Assembly (NCBI GenBank): GCA_025350815.1
Contig: JANXXE010000062.1
Location: forward strand, 1-40,986
DNA: 40,986 bases
Source: Myxococcales bacterium
GTDB taxonomy: Bacteria; Myxococcota_A; Polyangia; Fen-1088
Reading direction: 5' to 3'
Every line of letters begins with the position of its first letter. Positions within the stretch are counted from its first letter, which is position 1. The notes under the pieces are model-generated. The model was not told where the DNA came from. It was given only the letters and a program-made list of their open reading frames with translations, and did no database searches. The position numbers and the translations under genes are program-made. Positions 7,256 through 15,492 of this stretch are shown here, one piece after another.

Positions 7256-8521
7256 TTGACGCGACGATTGCGAACGTTGGTCGTCCGCTCGCGAATCGCC
7301 GCGCCTGCTGCCGCGGTGTCTGCGTGGCTGGACCGACCCGGCGCGCCCGACAGGCTGCTGCCGCCGTGGGAAAGCGCCGACGGCAAACCGCAGGCCTGGT
7401 CGTACGTGCCGCAGGTGATTGCGGATGGGGAAGACGCAAGCCTGCTGCAGGACGCGATTGAATACCGGCCCGGGTGGTTGGGCACGCGCCTTCCCGTGCG
7501 GCTGTTGCGCCGGGTTGTCTATCGACACCAGATCCTGGCTGCAGATCTAAGGCGACACGCGGGAACGACGCCCCGTCGCATCCTGTTGAGCGGGGCCTCG
7601 GGCCTGCTGGGCCGGACGCTGGCCGCATTTCTTTGTACCGGCGGACACAGGGTCGTGCGCCTGGTGCGCAGGCGCGCCGCTGCCGGCGGGGAAATCACCT
7701 GGGATCCCGCTGCGGGAAAGCTGGACCCGCGCGATCTTGAAGGCCTCGATGCGGCGGTGCACCTGTCGGGCGAAAACATCGGCGGTGGCCGCTGGACCCC
7801 GGCGCGCAAACAAGCCATTCGCGACAGCCGCGTGCGCACGACAGAGCTGCTGGCGCGCAGCCTGGCCGAACTTGCGGCGCCCCCGCGCGTGTTCATCAGC
7901 GCCTCGGCCGTCGGGATCTACGGCGCACACGGAGACGAGCCCGTAGACGAGGACAGTGCGGCCGGCACGGGCTTTCTGTCGGAAGTCGCGACGGCCTGGG
8001 AGGGCGCGGCGGCACCAGCGGCGGACCGGGGCATTCGCGTCGCCCACCTGCGACTGGGCGTCGTGCTGTCGCCGCACGGTGGCGCCCTGTCGGTCATGCT
8101 GCCGGTGTTCCGCATGGGCGCAGGCGGGCGCATGGGCGCAGGCACGCAGATCATGAGCTGGGTGACCGTCGACGATGTGCTGGGTGCTGCACACAAGGTG
8201 CTGTTCGACGACCGACTATCAGGTGCCGTCAACGTCGCTGCGCCCGGCGCCGCCAGCAACGCGGAATTCACGCGGACCCTGGGAAATGCGCTGGGGCGCC
8301 CCACCCTGTTTCCGGTGCCCGCGGGATTCATCAAGCTGGGCCTGGGCGAGATGGGACAGGCGCTGCTGCTGGACGGCGTGCGCGCGGTGCCGCGGCGCCT
8401 GCAGGCGGCAGGGTACGAGTTTGCGTGGCCGATGCTGGCGCCCGCGCTGAAACACATGCTGGGGCGCGGATCGCTGCCGGCGGTGCGGCCGACTGATCGG
8501 GGTGCCGAGGTCGACCTGTAG
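7256..8521 (+). CDS. TIGR01777-family NAD(P)-dependent epimerase (SDR) with shortened SRPBCC-like N-terminus
   Basis: An extended short-chain dehydrogenase/epimerase of 421 residues. The Rossmann loop GASGLLG is at 113-119; HLSGENIGGGRW (about 168-179), typical of TIGR01777 proteins, and SASAVGIYG (about 217-225) follow; the conserved FPVPAGFIKLGLGEM segment lies near 355. The first 100 residues look like an SRPBCC (START-like) domain with its middle missing: the opening RSRIAAPAAAVSAW and the closing DASLLQDAIEY are present, but about 50 residues usually between them are absent. No ATG is available near the start; TTG 7256 is used here, with TTG 7268 or 7274 as alternatives. The substrate of this family is unknown. 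Probably co-transcribed with the tRNA. Confidence 0.85.
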   Translation: MTRRLRTLVVRSRIAAPAAAVSAWLDRPGAPDRLLPPWESADGKPQAWSYVPQVIADGEDASLLQDAIEYRPGWLGTRLPVRLLRRVVYRHQILAADLRRHAGTTPRRILLSGASGLLGRTLAAFLCTGGHRVVRLVRRRAAAGGEITWDPAAGKLDPRDLEGLDAAVHLSGENIGGGRWTPARKQAIRDSRVRTTELLARSLAELAAPPRVFISASAVGIYGAHGDEPVDEDSAAGTGFLSEVATAWEGAAAPAADRGIRVAHLRLGVVLSPHGGALSVMLPVFRMGAGGRMGAGTQIMSWVTVDDVLGAAHKVLFDDRLSGAVNVAAPGAASNAEFTRTLGNALGRPTLFPVPAGFIKLGLGEMGQALLLDGVRAVPRRLQAAGYEFAWPMLAPALKHMLGRGSLPAVRPTDRGAEVDL

Positions 8522-8576
8522 CCTTGACCCGCGGCGTGCGTCTGGCGATGCGGGCGGCTATCATGCGCGGCCCACG

Positions 8577-9776
8577 ATGGCGTTTTTTGGAATCACACTG
8601 ACCGATGCGACGCAGGCGCGGCTCGACGAGGGCGCGCCGGTGTTGCAGATAGACGAGCTGAAGGTTGCGAACCTTGAACCGGGCCGGCCAATCAAGCTTA
8701 TTGACCGGCACGCGCAGACCGTGGCCTGTGGCATCGCCGATCCCGAAAACGGGGTCCTGCGTTTGCTGTCCCGGGGCGCCCTGCGCGCACTGGACGCCGC
8801 CTTCTTCCGCCGGCGCGTCGAGGCCGCCGTGGCACTGCGACGAGCGGCCGGATTAACGGCTGGCGACGGGGCCGGCGCCTACCGCCTGGTCAACGGCGAG
8901 GGCGACGGGCTGTCCGGATTCACGGTGGATATCTACGGTGAATACGCGGTGGTGTGCGTCCCGAGTCGCGCGCTGCTGCCCTTCGGGCGGCTGATAGCCG
9001 AGGCGGCGGCCGCCGTGACGGGCCTGCCCGCTACAGTGAAAGGCGTGGTCATCAAGGTGCGCGGCAAAGACCCGCAGGATCGGACTTCCAAAGATGAGGT
9101 CATCGGCGAGGGTCCGCCGGAAAAGTTGGTCGTACACGAACTGGGTGTTCCCTTCGAACTGCACCTTCTGGGTTCACTGAACGTGGGCCTGTTCACCGAC
9201 ATGCGCGAGCAACGCCGGGGCATCGGTCGATTCGTCGCCGGCCGGCGCGTGCTGAACACCTTCGCCTATACTGGCGCGCTGTCGGTGGCGGCGGCCCGGG
9301 CGGGCGCCACGGCCGTCACCAGCGTTGACCTGTCCTCCGGCGTGCTGAGCTGGGCGAAAGAGAATTTCCGGCTGTCGGGCCTTGATCCCAACGACGCGCG
9401 CTTTCGCTTCGAAACGTCGGACGTGCGCCGGTTCATGGAGAAGGAAAAGGAAAAAGGCGTCGTCTACGACACCATAATCATGGATCCCCCGACGGTGTCG
9501 GCCGCGCGCGCCTCGCAGTGGTCGATGAAGAAGGACTATCCCGACCTCATCGCCCTGGCCGTCAGCCTGCTGCCGGCCACCGGCGGCATCGTGTGGGCGT
9601 CGGCGAATACCCGTCGGGGCCCGGACATTCTTGACCACCTGCGGGAAGGCATGCGCCGCGCGGGGCGCACGGCTGCTGTTTTGGAACTGGCGGGTCTGCC
9701 GCCGGACTATCCGACGCCGCCTGACTGGCCCGAGGCGCGCTACCTGGAGATCTGCCAGGTTTACGTCGGCGGCTGA
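8577..9776 (+). CDS. class I SAM-dependent rRNA methyltransferase, RlmI-like (m5C)
   Basis: The 399-residue protein matches the RlmI/YccW family, which methylates a cytosine in 23S rRNA. An N-terminal PUA-like RNA-binding part covers about 1-75. YRLVNGEGDGLSGFTVDIYG (about 102-121) is the family signature. The methyltransferase core has motif I VLNTFAYTGALSV (about 225-237), an acidic SVDLSSGVL and motif IV IIMDPPT (about 301-307). E. coli RlmI is about the same length. ATG 8577 is chosen over an in-frame upstream start at 8502 because the family begins here. Its stop abuts the last codon of the convergent motB gene with no spacer. Confidence 0.88.
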   Translation: MAFFGITLTDATQARLDEGAPVLQIDELKVANLEPGRPIKLIDRHAQTVACGIADPENGVLRLLSRGALRALDAAFFRRRVEAAVALRRAAGLTAGDGAGAYRLVNGEGDGLSGFTVDIYGEYAVVCVPSRALLPFGRLIAEAAAAVTGLPATVKGVVIKVRGKDPQDRTSKDEVIGEGPPEKLVVHELGVPFELHLLGSLNVGLFTDMREQRRGIGRFVAGRRVLNTFAYTGALSVAAARAGATAVTSVDLSSGVLSWAKENFRLSGLDPNDARFRFETSDVRRFMEKEKEKGVVYDTIIMDPPTVSAARASQWSMKKDYPDLIALAVSLLPATGGIVWASANTRRGPDILDHLREGMRRAGRTAAVLELAGLPPDYPTPPDWPEARYLEICQVYVGG

Positions 9777-10571
9777 CTACTGGCCGAGGGTATCGAGCGG
9801 CTCGCCCGCGGTCACTTCGACCACCATTTCGATGCGGCGGTTGGCCTCGCGGCCCACGCTGGTTTCGTTGTCACCGACGGGGCGACTGGAACCAAATCCA
9901 CTGGCGGACAGCATCTTGCCGTCAAAATGAAAGGCGCCCTGCACGTAGGCCGCAACGGCCGCGGCGCGCGATGCGGATAGTTCCCAGTTGTCGCGGAATT
10001 TCGTATTCGTCAGCCGCCGATCATCGGTGTGGCCATCGATTCGCAAAGGCTTGCCGATGGCCGTCAGCTCGGCGGAAATCACGTCGAGAACCGGGATCAT
10101 TTCGGGCCGGATGGCCGCCTGCGAGGGATCGAAGAAATGCGAGGCAGACAGGCGCACGATCAGACGGCGCCCTTCGGTCTCGATCTGCACGGGTGAATTG
10201 TCTGGGCGGTACTGCAGAAACTGCCGCAGGCGCACCTGGATCTTCTTGCGCAAGGATTCGATGATGCGGCGATCTTGCGGACCGATGCGCGGCACGCGAT
10301 CGCTGTAGATGGCGGCCGGCGGGCAGCCAGAATCCGTCGGTGGGCCCTTGAAAATGGGCAACTCGCCGATGCCGCCGCTGCCCTTGAAGTGCATGGCGAA
10401 CTTGATGGCCTTCTCCAGGTCGACCAGCTTCTTGTTGTCGATGCGGCTGGTGGCGTACAGCAAGACGAAAAAGGCGAACAGCAAGGTGATGAAGTCGGCG
10501 TACGACACCAGCCAGCGGTCGAGGTTCTCCCTTTCTTCGGGGGCGTCGCGTCGGTTGCCGCCGGGGCGCAC
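9777..10571 (-). CDS. motB: flagellar motor stator protein MotB
   Basis: MotB anchors the proton-driven stator to peptidoglycan. The 264-residue protein has a short basic cytoplasmic tail and one membrane helix (about 20-42, WLVSYADFITLLFAFFVLLYA) with the proton-carrying Asp26. The periplasmic OmpA-like domain at about 130-255 includes DGHTDDRRL, LSASRAAAVAAY and ANRRIEMVVEV. It lies four bases after motA and is the last gene of the long flagellar run. Its stop codon directly abuts the stop of the convergent methyltransferase gene, so there is no room for a terminator hairpin outside coding sequence. Confidence 0.95.
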   Translation of the reverse strand: MRPGGNRRDAPEERENLDRWLVSYADFITLLFAFFVLLYATSRIDNKKLVDLEKAIKFAMHFKGSGGIGELPIFKGPPTDSGCPPAAIYSDRVPRIGPQDRRIIESLRKKIQVRLRQFLQYRPDNSPVQIETEGRRLIVRLSASHFFDPSQAAIRPEMIPVLDVISAELTAIGKPLRIDGHTDDRRLTNTKFRDNWELSASRAAAVAAYVQGAFHFDGKMLSASGFGSSRPVGDNETSVGREANRRIEMVVEVTAGEPLDTLGQ

Positions 10572-10574
10572 GGT

Positions 10575-11342
10575 CTAGCCCGCCGCGCCCGCGAGCTTTC
10601 GCCCGCCCGCATAGGCCTGCAGCTTGTCTTCCAGAACCCGCGGATTGAGGCCAGCCTGGATGGACAGGACGCCCTCGGCGATCAAAACCTTGCGCTGTTT
10701 TTCGATGCTGAGCTTGCGTTTGAGCTTGTTGGCGATGGGCAGGAACACGAGGTTCGCCAGGCCCACGCCGTACACCGTCGACACGAACGCCGTCGCGATG
10801 CCGCTGCCCAACCGCGACGGATCAGTCAGGTGATCCATGACGTGCATCAGGCCCAGCACCGCGCCCAGGATGCCGATGGTCGGCGAGAAGCCGCCCGCCG
10901 ATTCAAAGACCCGCGCCGCCACGATGCCGTCGTCGTATTCTTGATAGATCTGCGTTTCCAGAGAATCGCGGGCGATCGCCGCGTCGACGCCATCAACCAG
11001 GAAGCCAATCGCGCGCTTGAGGAAAGCGTCGTTGATGCGGTCCAGTTGCTGCTCAAGGGCCAGCACGCCGTCGCGTCGGGCGATGCCGGCAAAATCGACG
11101 ATCTGGGCAATGATTTCATCCAGGTCGCTTTTCTTTTCGATAAAGGCCTCGCGCGCCATGCGCAGCCCGCGGATGAAATCCTGCCGCGGCAGCGCCACTG
11201 CAACCGCGCCGAACGTGCCGCCCAGGACGATCATGGCCGCCGTCAACTGAAGCAACTGCAGGGGATTTCCGCCCTCGACGGTGTGACCCACCAGAATGCA
11301 TCCGACAGCAAAGATGATTCCGATGACTGATGTGGTGTCCAT
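10575..11342 (-). CDS. motA: flagellar motor stator protein MotA
   Basis: MotA forms the proton channel with MotB and pushes on FliG. The 255-residue protein has four hydrophobic segments: about 4-20, 30-50, 150-172 and 182-205. The conserved FSPTIGILGAVLGLMHVM holds the functional Pro of the third helix. The cytoplasmic loop (55-145) carries the charged residues expected to touch FliG. It lies 11 bases downstream of flbD and four upstream of motB, in the usual flbD-motA-motB order. Length is typical. Confidence 0.95.
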   Translation of the reverse strand: MDTTSVIGIIFAVGCILVGHTVEGGNPLQLLQLTAAMIVLGGTFGAVAVALPRQDFIRGLRMAREAFIEKKSDLDEIIAQIVDFAGIARRDGVLALEQQLDRINDAFLKRAIGFLVDGVDAAIARDSLETQIYQEYDDGIVAARVFESAGGFSPTIGILGAVLGLMHVMDHLTDPSRLGSGIATAFVSTVYGVGLANLVFLPIANKLKRKLSIEKQRKVLIAEGVLSIQAGLNPRVLEDKLQAYAGGRKLAGAAG

Positions 11343-11353
11343 GGGTTCCTCGC

Positions 11354-11614
11354 CTACTTGTCCTTACGATCGGCAGATTCCGGGGAAAACACGAACGGCA
11401 CGCCGCCCGACTGGAAACCCGGCCCCTGCAACACCCGGTGGCGGAAGGCGATCGCGCGCTCGACCACGTCCTGCACCGATTCCCGCACCATGATGCGATC
11501 CCCGGTGGTCAGGGTGACCACCGTGTCGGGTGTCCTTTCGACGGTCACGACAAGGTCGGTGTTGATGACGACCTCCCGTCCGTCAAGTCGCGTTAGCAGA
11601 ATCATGCGATTCAT
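11354..11614 (-). CDS. flbD: flagellar FlbD/SwrD-family protein
   Basis: The 86-residue protein begins MILLTRLDGREVVINTDLV, the signature of the small FlbD family found in flagellar operons between flgE and motA; B. subtilis SwrD belongs here and raises motor power. Residues 1-60 form the conserved part; the remainder is a variable tail. This is not the response regulator also called FlbD in Caulobacter. It lies 18 bases after flgE and 11 before motA, the classic position for this family. Confidence 0.88.
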   Translation of the reverse strand: MNRMILLTRLDGREVVINTDLVVTVERTPDTVVTLTTGDRIMVRESVQDVVERAIAFRHRVLQGPGFQSGGVPFVFSPESADRKDK

Positions 11615-11632
11615 TCCTGCGGTGTCTTATGG

Positions 11633-12922
11633 CTACCGCTTGAGGTTCATCAGCTCGGCCAGCAAGTTGTCCGCCGTGCTCAAGGTCTTGGCGTTCGCCT
11701 GGAAGCCGCGCTGGGCGGCGATCATGCGCACGAATTCGGAGGACATATCCACGTTGGATTGTTCAAGCGCACCGGCCACGACCGACCCGTAGCCACCTGT
11801 ACCCGGAGTGCCAATTGTCGGCGTACCGGCGTCAATGGTGCCCACGTACAGGTTGCCACCGACGCGTTCCATCTTTTCTTCCGCGGTGAACTTCGCGATC
11901 CCGATTTGACCAATGACCCGTTCATGGCCGTTGGTGAAAGCCCCAATCATCTGACCCTGCGTGTTGACCGAGACTGACGCCAGATCACCCGACGGATAGC
12001 CGTCCTGGCCCATGAAGCTGGACACCGAGGGATTCGCGAACTGGGTCAACCCATCGAGCCCGGTGCCGCCGGCCGCCGTGGATGTACCGAAGTTCAACGT
12101 GAGGGGTTGCGGCGCCGTCGCCCCCAGGGGACTGAAGGTGCCCGGCCCCGGAATGACGCCCGTCAACTGGCCGTTTGTACCGAAAGTGATATTGCCGGAG
12201 GCGATTTCCGTCGGCGTTCCCGCGACCCCGCCGTTCAGGCCGCCCCCGTCGGTCAGCGAATGGTATTCCCACGCCCCGTTGCCGGTGCGTCGAAAATAGG
12301 TGTCCACCTGGTGTGCGCGCCCCAGCGAGTCGTAGACAGCGACGCTTGTTGCGTAATTGCTGGTGGTCGTCGGGGTGGCGACGTTGAAGGCGCCGACGAT
12401 CGGGGCGTCGGCCTGAAGGTTCGCCCGCATGGTGACGGTCGATGTGGCCAGCGGCGCACTGGACGAGGTGCCAATCTGAAGGTCGCCCAGTGCCGTTCCC
12501 ACCTTGCCCGTGGCGTCCGCGGCGAATCCCTGCACCTTGAGCCCGTAGAGATTCGTCAGGAAGCCATCCTTGTCCAGAGTGAACTGGCCGTTGCGCGTGT
12601 AGTAGCGCGCCGTACGCCCGTTGAACGCCCCCTGCACCATGAACAGACCGTTGCCGTCGATGGCCACGTCGGTGGCGCGCGCGGTTGTCAGCAGCGAGCC
12701 CTGCGTGATGATCCGCTGCACCGCCTGCACGCGCGTGCCGAGGCCCACCTGCGCGGGCCCCTGACCGAGGATCGTTCTGGCCAATTGATCCTGAAACACC
12801 GCGCGGCTGGACTTGAAGCCGATGGTGCTGGCGTTGGCGATATTGTCGCCGATGACAGACAGTTCGAGGCTGTTGGCGTCGAGGCCGCCTGCACCGGTGT
12901 TGAGAGCTGACAGAAGACTCAT
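11633..12922 (-). CDS. flgE: flagellar hook protein FlgE
   Basis: FlgE polymerises into the hook. The 429-residue product opens with the rod/hook signature: ALNTGAGGLDANSLELSVIGDNIANASTIGFK lies at about 5-36. The D1-type DGNGLFMV region is near residue 90, the variable outer domain covers about 145-330, and the C-terminal helical signature EQSNVDMSSEFVRMIAAQRGFQANAKTL is at about 388-415. ATG 12922 is chosen because GGAG lies seven bases upstream and the family starts at this Met; the frame stays open for a further 73 codons upstream, but that stretch overlaps flgD and is not conserved. It overlaps flgD by four bases (ATGA). Confidence 0.96.
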   Translation of the reverse strand: MSLLSALNTGAGGLDANSLELSVIGDNIANASTIGFKSSRAVFQDQLARTILGQGPAQVGLGTRVQAVQRIITQGSLLTTARATDVAIDGNGLFMVQGAFNGRTARYYTRNGQFTLDKDGFLTNLYGLKVQGFAADATGKVGTALGDLQIGTSSSAPLATSTVTMRANLQADAPIVGAFNVATPTTTSNYATSVAVYDSLGRAHQVDTYFRRTGNGAWEYHSLTDGGGLNGGVAGTPTEIASGNITFGTNGQLTGVIPGPGTFSPLGATAPQPLTLNFGTSTAAGGTGLDGLTQFANPSVSSFMGQDGYPSGDLASVSVNTQGQMIGAFTNGHERVIGQIGIAKFTAEEKMERVGGNLYVGTIDAGTPTIGTPGTGGYGSVVAGALEQSNVDMSSEFVRMIAAQRGFQANAKTLSTADNLLAELMNLKR

Positions 12923-13599
12923 GGTGTACTCCTTTGATTGATCTCCACGATTTCGGACATCTTGATTTTGCTGCCGTTGATCAACAGCTCGGGATAGCCG
13001 TTCTGGAACGAAACGCCGTTGACCAGACCCGTGCTGCGCATGGTCGTCTCGACGGTCTTGCCCTTGCTGTCGGCGGCGGTGACTTTCAATTGATAGTCGC
13101 CCGCGGCGACGCGCGCGCCGTTGTCGTCGCGTCCGTCCCACTGGAAGGTGAAATCGCCCTTGTGCTGGGCGCCGATTTGCAGCGTGCGCACAGTCTTGCC
13201 CTGACCGTCGACGATGTTCACCGCGACCGTGTCGGCGTCGGCGGAAAGGCTGCCGCTGGCCAGGGCCGCGCCGTCCGCCCCCAGTGCCAGCTTGTCGGTC
13301 TTGAACGTCGCTTCTTTGCCGACGAAGGTCGTGGCCGCCGTCTGGCTGGTCGACGTCTGCGCAACCAGCAACGAATCAAGACGCTCGTTGACGGTGTTGA
13401 GCTGTTCCAGCGATGAGAACTGTGCCAGCTGGGCAACAAATGCCTGGCTGTCCATCGGCGTGGTGGGGTCCTGATTGCCTAGCTGCGCGAGCAGCAGCTT
13501 GACGAATTCGTCCTTGCCCATCGTGGCGTTGCCCACCCGGTTGTTGCTGGCAATCCCGGGGCCCTGGGCGGAATCGTTCAGGATCTGTGTGGCTTGCAT
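12919..13599 (-). CDS. flgD: flagellar hook assembly scaffold protein FlgD
   Basis: FlgD caps the growing hook during assembly. The 226-residue product has the N-terminal conserved segment MGKDEFVKLLLAQLGNQDPTTPMDSQAFVAQLAQFSSLEQL at about 27-67, a central beta domain including FQWDGRDDNGARVAAGDY (about 150-168) as in FlgD Ig-like domains, and a C-terminal VNGVSFQNGYPELLINGSKIKMSEIVEI. It overlaps flgE by four bases and follows fliK after ten bases. Length is typical. Confidence 0.95.
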   Translation of the reverse strand: MQATQILNDSAQGPGIASNNRVGNATMGKDEFVKLLLAQLGNQDPTTPMDSQAFVAQLAQFSSLEQLNTVNERLDSLLVAQTSTSQTAATTFVGKEATFKTDKLALGADGAALASGSLSADADTVAVNIVDGQGKTVRTLQIGAQHKGDFTFQWDGRDDNGARVAAGDYQLKVTAADSKGKTVETTMRSTGLVNGVSFQNGYPELLINGSKIKMSEIVEINQRSTP

Positions 13600-13609
13600 C
13601 GCGGACTCC

Positions 13610-14806
13610 TCAGGCAGTGACGTGAAGGCGGCGCTTGCCCGTGTGGTGTTTGTGGGTCGGCGTCATGGACTGTGAATTCTTGGTCAGTGCAGGAGACGTG
13701 CCGATGGCGACAGGCGAAGGAAGCGGCGGCTCTTTGTTTGCGTCGCCACGCGGATCACCCCCCGAGGCCTGCCCACCCAAGGCGAAACTGCCCAGTGACA
13801 ACCCTTCTTGCGACAACGCCGCCTTGAGCTCAGGCACACGCGCGTCGACCAGGTGGGCCGCGGTTCCTTCGACGCGCACGTCCGTCTTGCCGTCGTGTAC
13901 ACGAAGATAAAGCGACAGATCGCCGGCAGCGCCGGCATCCAACGAGATTTGTGCCTCGCCCGCCGACATCGACACACGCGCGCCCAGACTCGCGATCAGC
14001 GGATCCAAATCGGGCAGGGGCAAGGGCGCGGGCGTCGTCGACGGGGCCCGCGCGGGGGCATCGACGTCAGCCGGGCCGAAGGTACCGTCGCTGGCGGCCA
14101 GGACCGGCATTTGTTCAGTCCCTTGGCGGTGACGACTTCGGGATTCGCCGCCGCCCGTACCGGGTGGGTGTTCCTTCGTCTCCAGAGAAATCTGCCGCGT
14201 CACCTCGCGTGCCGAAGGATCGAACGACGAATCCGCCTTCGCCTGAGCGCCCTTGCGAGGACGCGGTTGCGCGTCCAGGCCGGTCTTGCCATGTCCCAGC
14301 GACGAGGCAGCCGAGAAAGCCTCGTGCGCCGTCCGGGCGACGCTGGCCAATGTCTTGTCGAGGGAGCCGCGCAGGTCGTGCACCACGCCCTCCTCGGCGC
14401 CGGTGACCGGCCGGCCGCCACGCGCGCCCTTGCTGCGCCCCGCTGCACCGCCACTCGCCCCGGAATCGCCAGGCTCCAACTGGCCGTCGACAGGCTGGGG
14501 CGCCCCAAAAAGCAGCGCCGCGGTGAAATCGTCGGCGCGGCGCTTGCTGCCCTGGACGGTCTTGTCATCCGCGCGGTGATCCGCCCCTGTGGCTGAACGC
14601 GCCGTGCGACCCGGTCTTGCTGCCGCCGCGCCGACAAGCCGCGGCTTGAGTCCCGCCTTTCCCTGTACGTGCCGCGCCGTCGAAGCGATTGCCTCGACCA
14701 GCGACTTGCCGAACATTTCGCTGGCTGACTCGACAGTGGGTCCGGGCATCTCTGGCGCCGCCGACTGGGACACCGAAGACACTGTGTCTGGCTGATCCGT
14801 TCTCAT
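13610..14806 (-). CDS. fliK: FliK-like flagellar hook-length control protein
   Basis: The 398-residue protein is low-complexity, rich in Ala, Gly, Arg, Ser and Pro over residues 1-270, as expected for the disordered ruler part of FliK. The C-terminal part, about 285-345, holds the FliK-type core: ISLDAGAAGDLSLYLRVHDGKTDVRVEG followed by ELKAALSQEGLSLGSFAL, resembling the hook-length control (Flg_hook) domain that switches the export substrate. Sequence identity is weak, so the call leans on position between the MotE-like gene and flgD, where fliK normally sits. It overlaps the upstream gene by four bases. Confidence 0.75.
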   Translation of the reverse strand: MRTDQPDTVSSVSQSAAPEMPGPTVESASEMFGKSLVEAIASTARHVQGKAGLKPRLVGAAAARPGRTARSATGADHRADDKTVQGSKRRADDFTAALLFGAPQPVDGQLEPGDSGASGGAAGRSKGARGGRPVTGAEEGVVHDLRGSLDKTLASVARTAHEAFSAASSLGHGKTGLDAQPRPRKGAQAKADSSFDPSAREVTRQISLETKEHPPGTGGGESRSRHRQGTEQMPVLAASDGTFGPADVDAPARAPSTTPAPLPLPDLDPLIASLGARVSMSAGEAQISLDAGAAGDLSLYLRVHDGKTDVRVEGTAAHLVDARVPELKAALSQEGLSLGSFALGGQASGGDPRGDANKEPPLPSPVAIGTSPALTKNSQSMTPTHKHHTGKRRLHVTA

Positions 14807-15492
14807 TTCTTGCCCCCCGCTTTCGGTTGTCTCGAAGCGATTTCCGCTGCGACCTCGGCCGCGACTTCAGGTTTCATCTGGCCCATCACCGCCCCCGCAT
14901 CGGCGGGCGGCATTCGTTGCATGAGGTCGGCCCCCAGCGTCCTCGACAGGCGGGACACGATGGGCGCCGCCTGTTCGGGCCGCATCCCGCGCATGGCCTT
15001 GGCCAGGACATCCAACGGCATCTTGCCGGGCCCGGGTTTCGGCGCCAGGGCCGGATCCCATTCGGGGCTTGATTCATCGACGGGCGTGCCCTTGGCGGCC
15101 ACCACCTTGCGCAGTAGATCTTCGAGGCGCGCGGTGTTCTTGCGCAGCTCTTCGCGGGCGGTGGCGACGGCCGTGGCGCTTTCGTCCAGATGCGTGCGTT
15201 CCTTCTTGAGCGATTCCTTTTCGACTTCGGCCGGCGATCGGCGTAGCTCGTCACGAAACGCGCCGATCGTCAGCGACGAAGCCGGTGTCGACTCGTCCCG
15301 CTGCGCGGACGCAAAACCTGGCACCCGGGTACGCGGCGTCGCCACCGATGGCACAGTCGGCGCGGGCACCGAGGGCGCGCGTGCCTGGGGCACCGAGGGC
15401 GGCGTCGGGCTTTGTGGCGCGACGGCATCGGCCGCGGACGCAGGCAACGCCCACGAAAGGCCCACCAGTACAAGACCGCTAAGCCTGCGCAT
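14803..15492 (-). CDS. MotE-like (MgtE-N-type) flagellar protein in the usual fliJ position
   Basis: A 229-residue exported or membrane-tethered protein: signal-like hydrophobic N-terminus (about 3-20, ending ALPASAADA), a Pro/Ala/Val-rich spacer to about 70, a coiled coil at about 80-130 (EVEKESLKKERTHLDESA onward) and an MgtE-N/MotE-like repeat domain at about 155-222 (AKAMRGMRPEQAAPIVSRL, then QRMPPADAGAVMGQM). MotE is a periplasmic chaperone of the MotC/MotB system in rhizobia; its exact role here is unknown. It overlaps fliI by 14 bases and fliK by four, so it is firmly inside the operon. fliJ, usually found between fliI and fliK, is not present; a very diverged FliJ with an added domain is the alternative. 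Confidence 0.7.
   Translation of the reverse strand: MRRLSGLVLVGLSWALPASAADAVAPQSPTPPSVPQARAPSVPAPTVPSVATPRTRVPGFASAQRDESTPASSLTIGAFRDELRRSPAEVEKESLKKERTHLDESATAVATAREELRKNTARLEDLLRKVVAAKGTPVDESSPEWDPALAPKPGPGKMPLDVLAKAMRGMRPEQAAPIVSRLSRTLGADLMQRMPPADAGAVMGQMKPEVAAEVAAEIASRQPKAGGKK

Noticed and set aside
10275-11330. Open frame on the plus strand opposite motB and motA
   Set aside because: Antisense shadow; no recognisable motif, and the minus-strand genes are unmistakable.
12923-13141. 73-codon N-terminal extension of flgE
   Set aside because: It lies in flgD, is not conserved in hook proteins, and a good ribosome-binding site marks the internal ATG at 12922.
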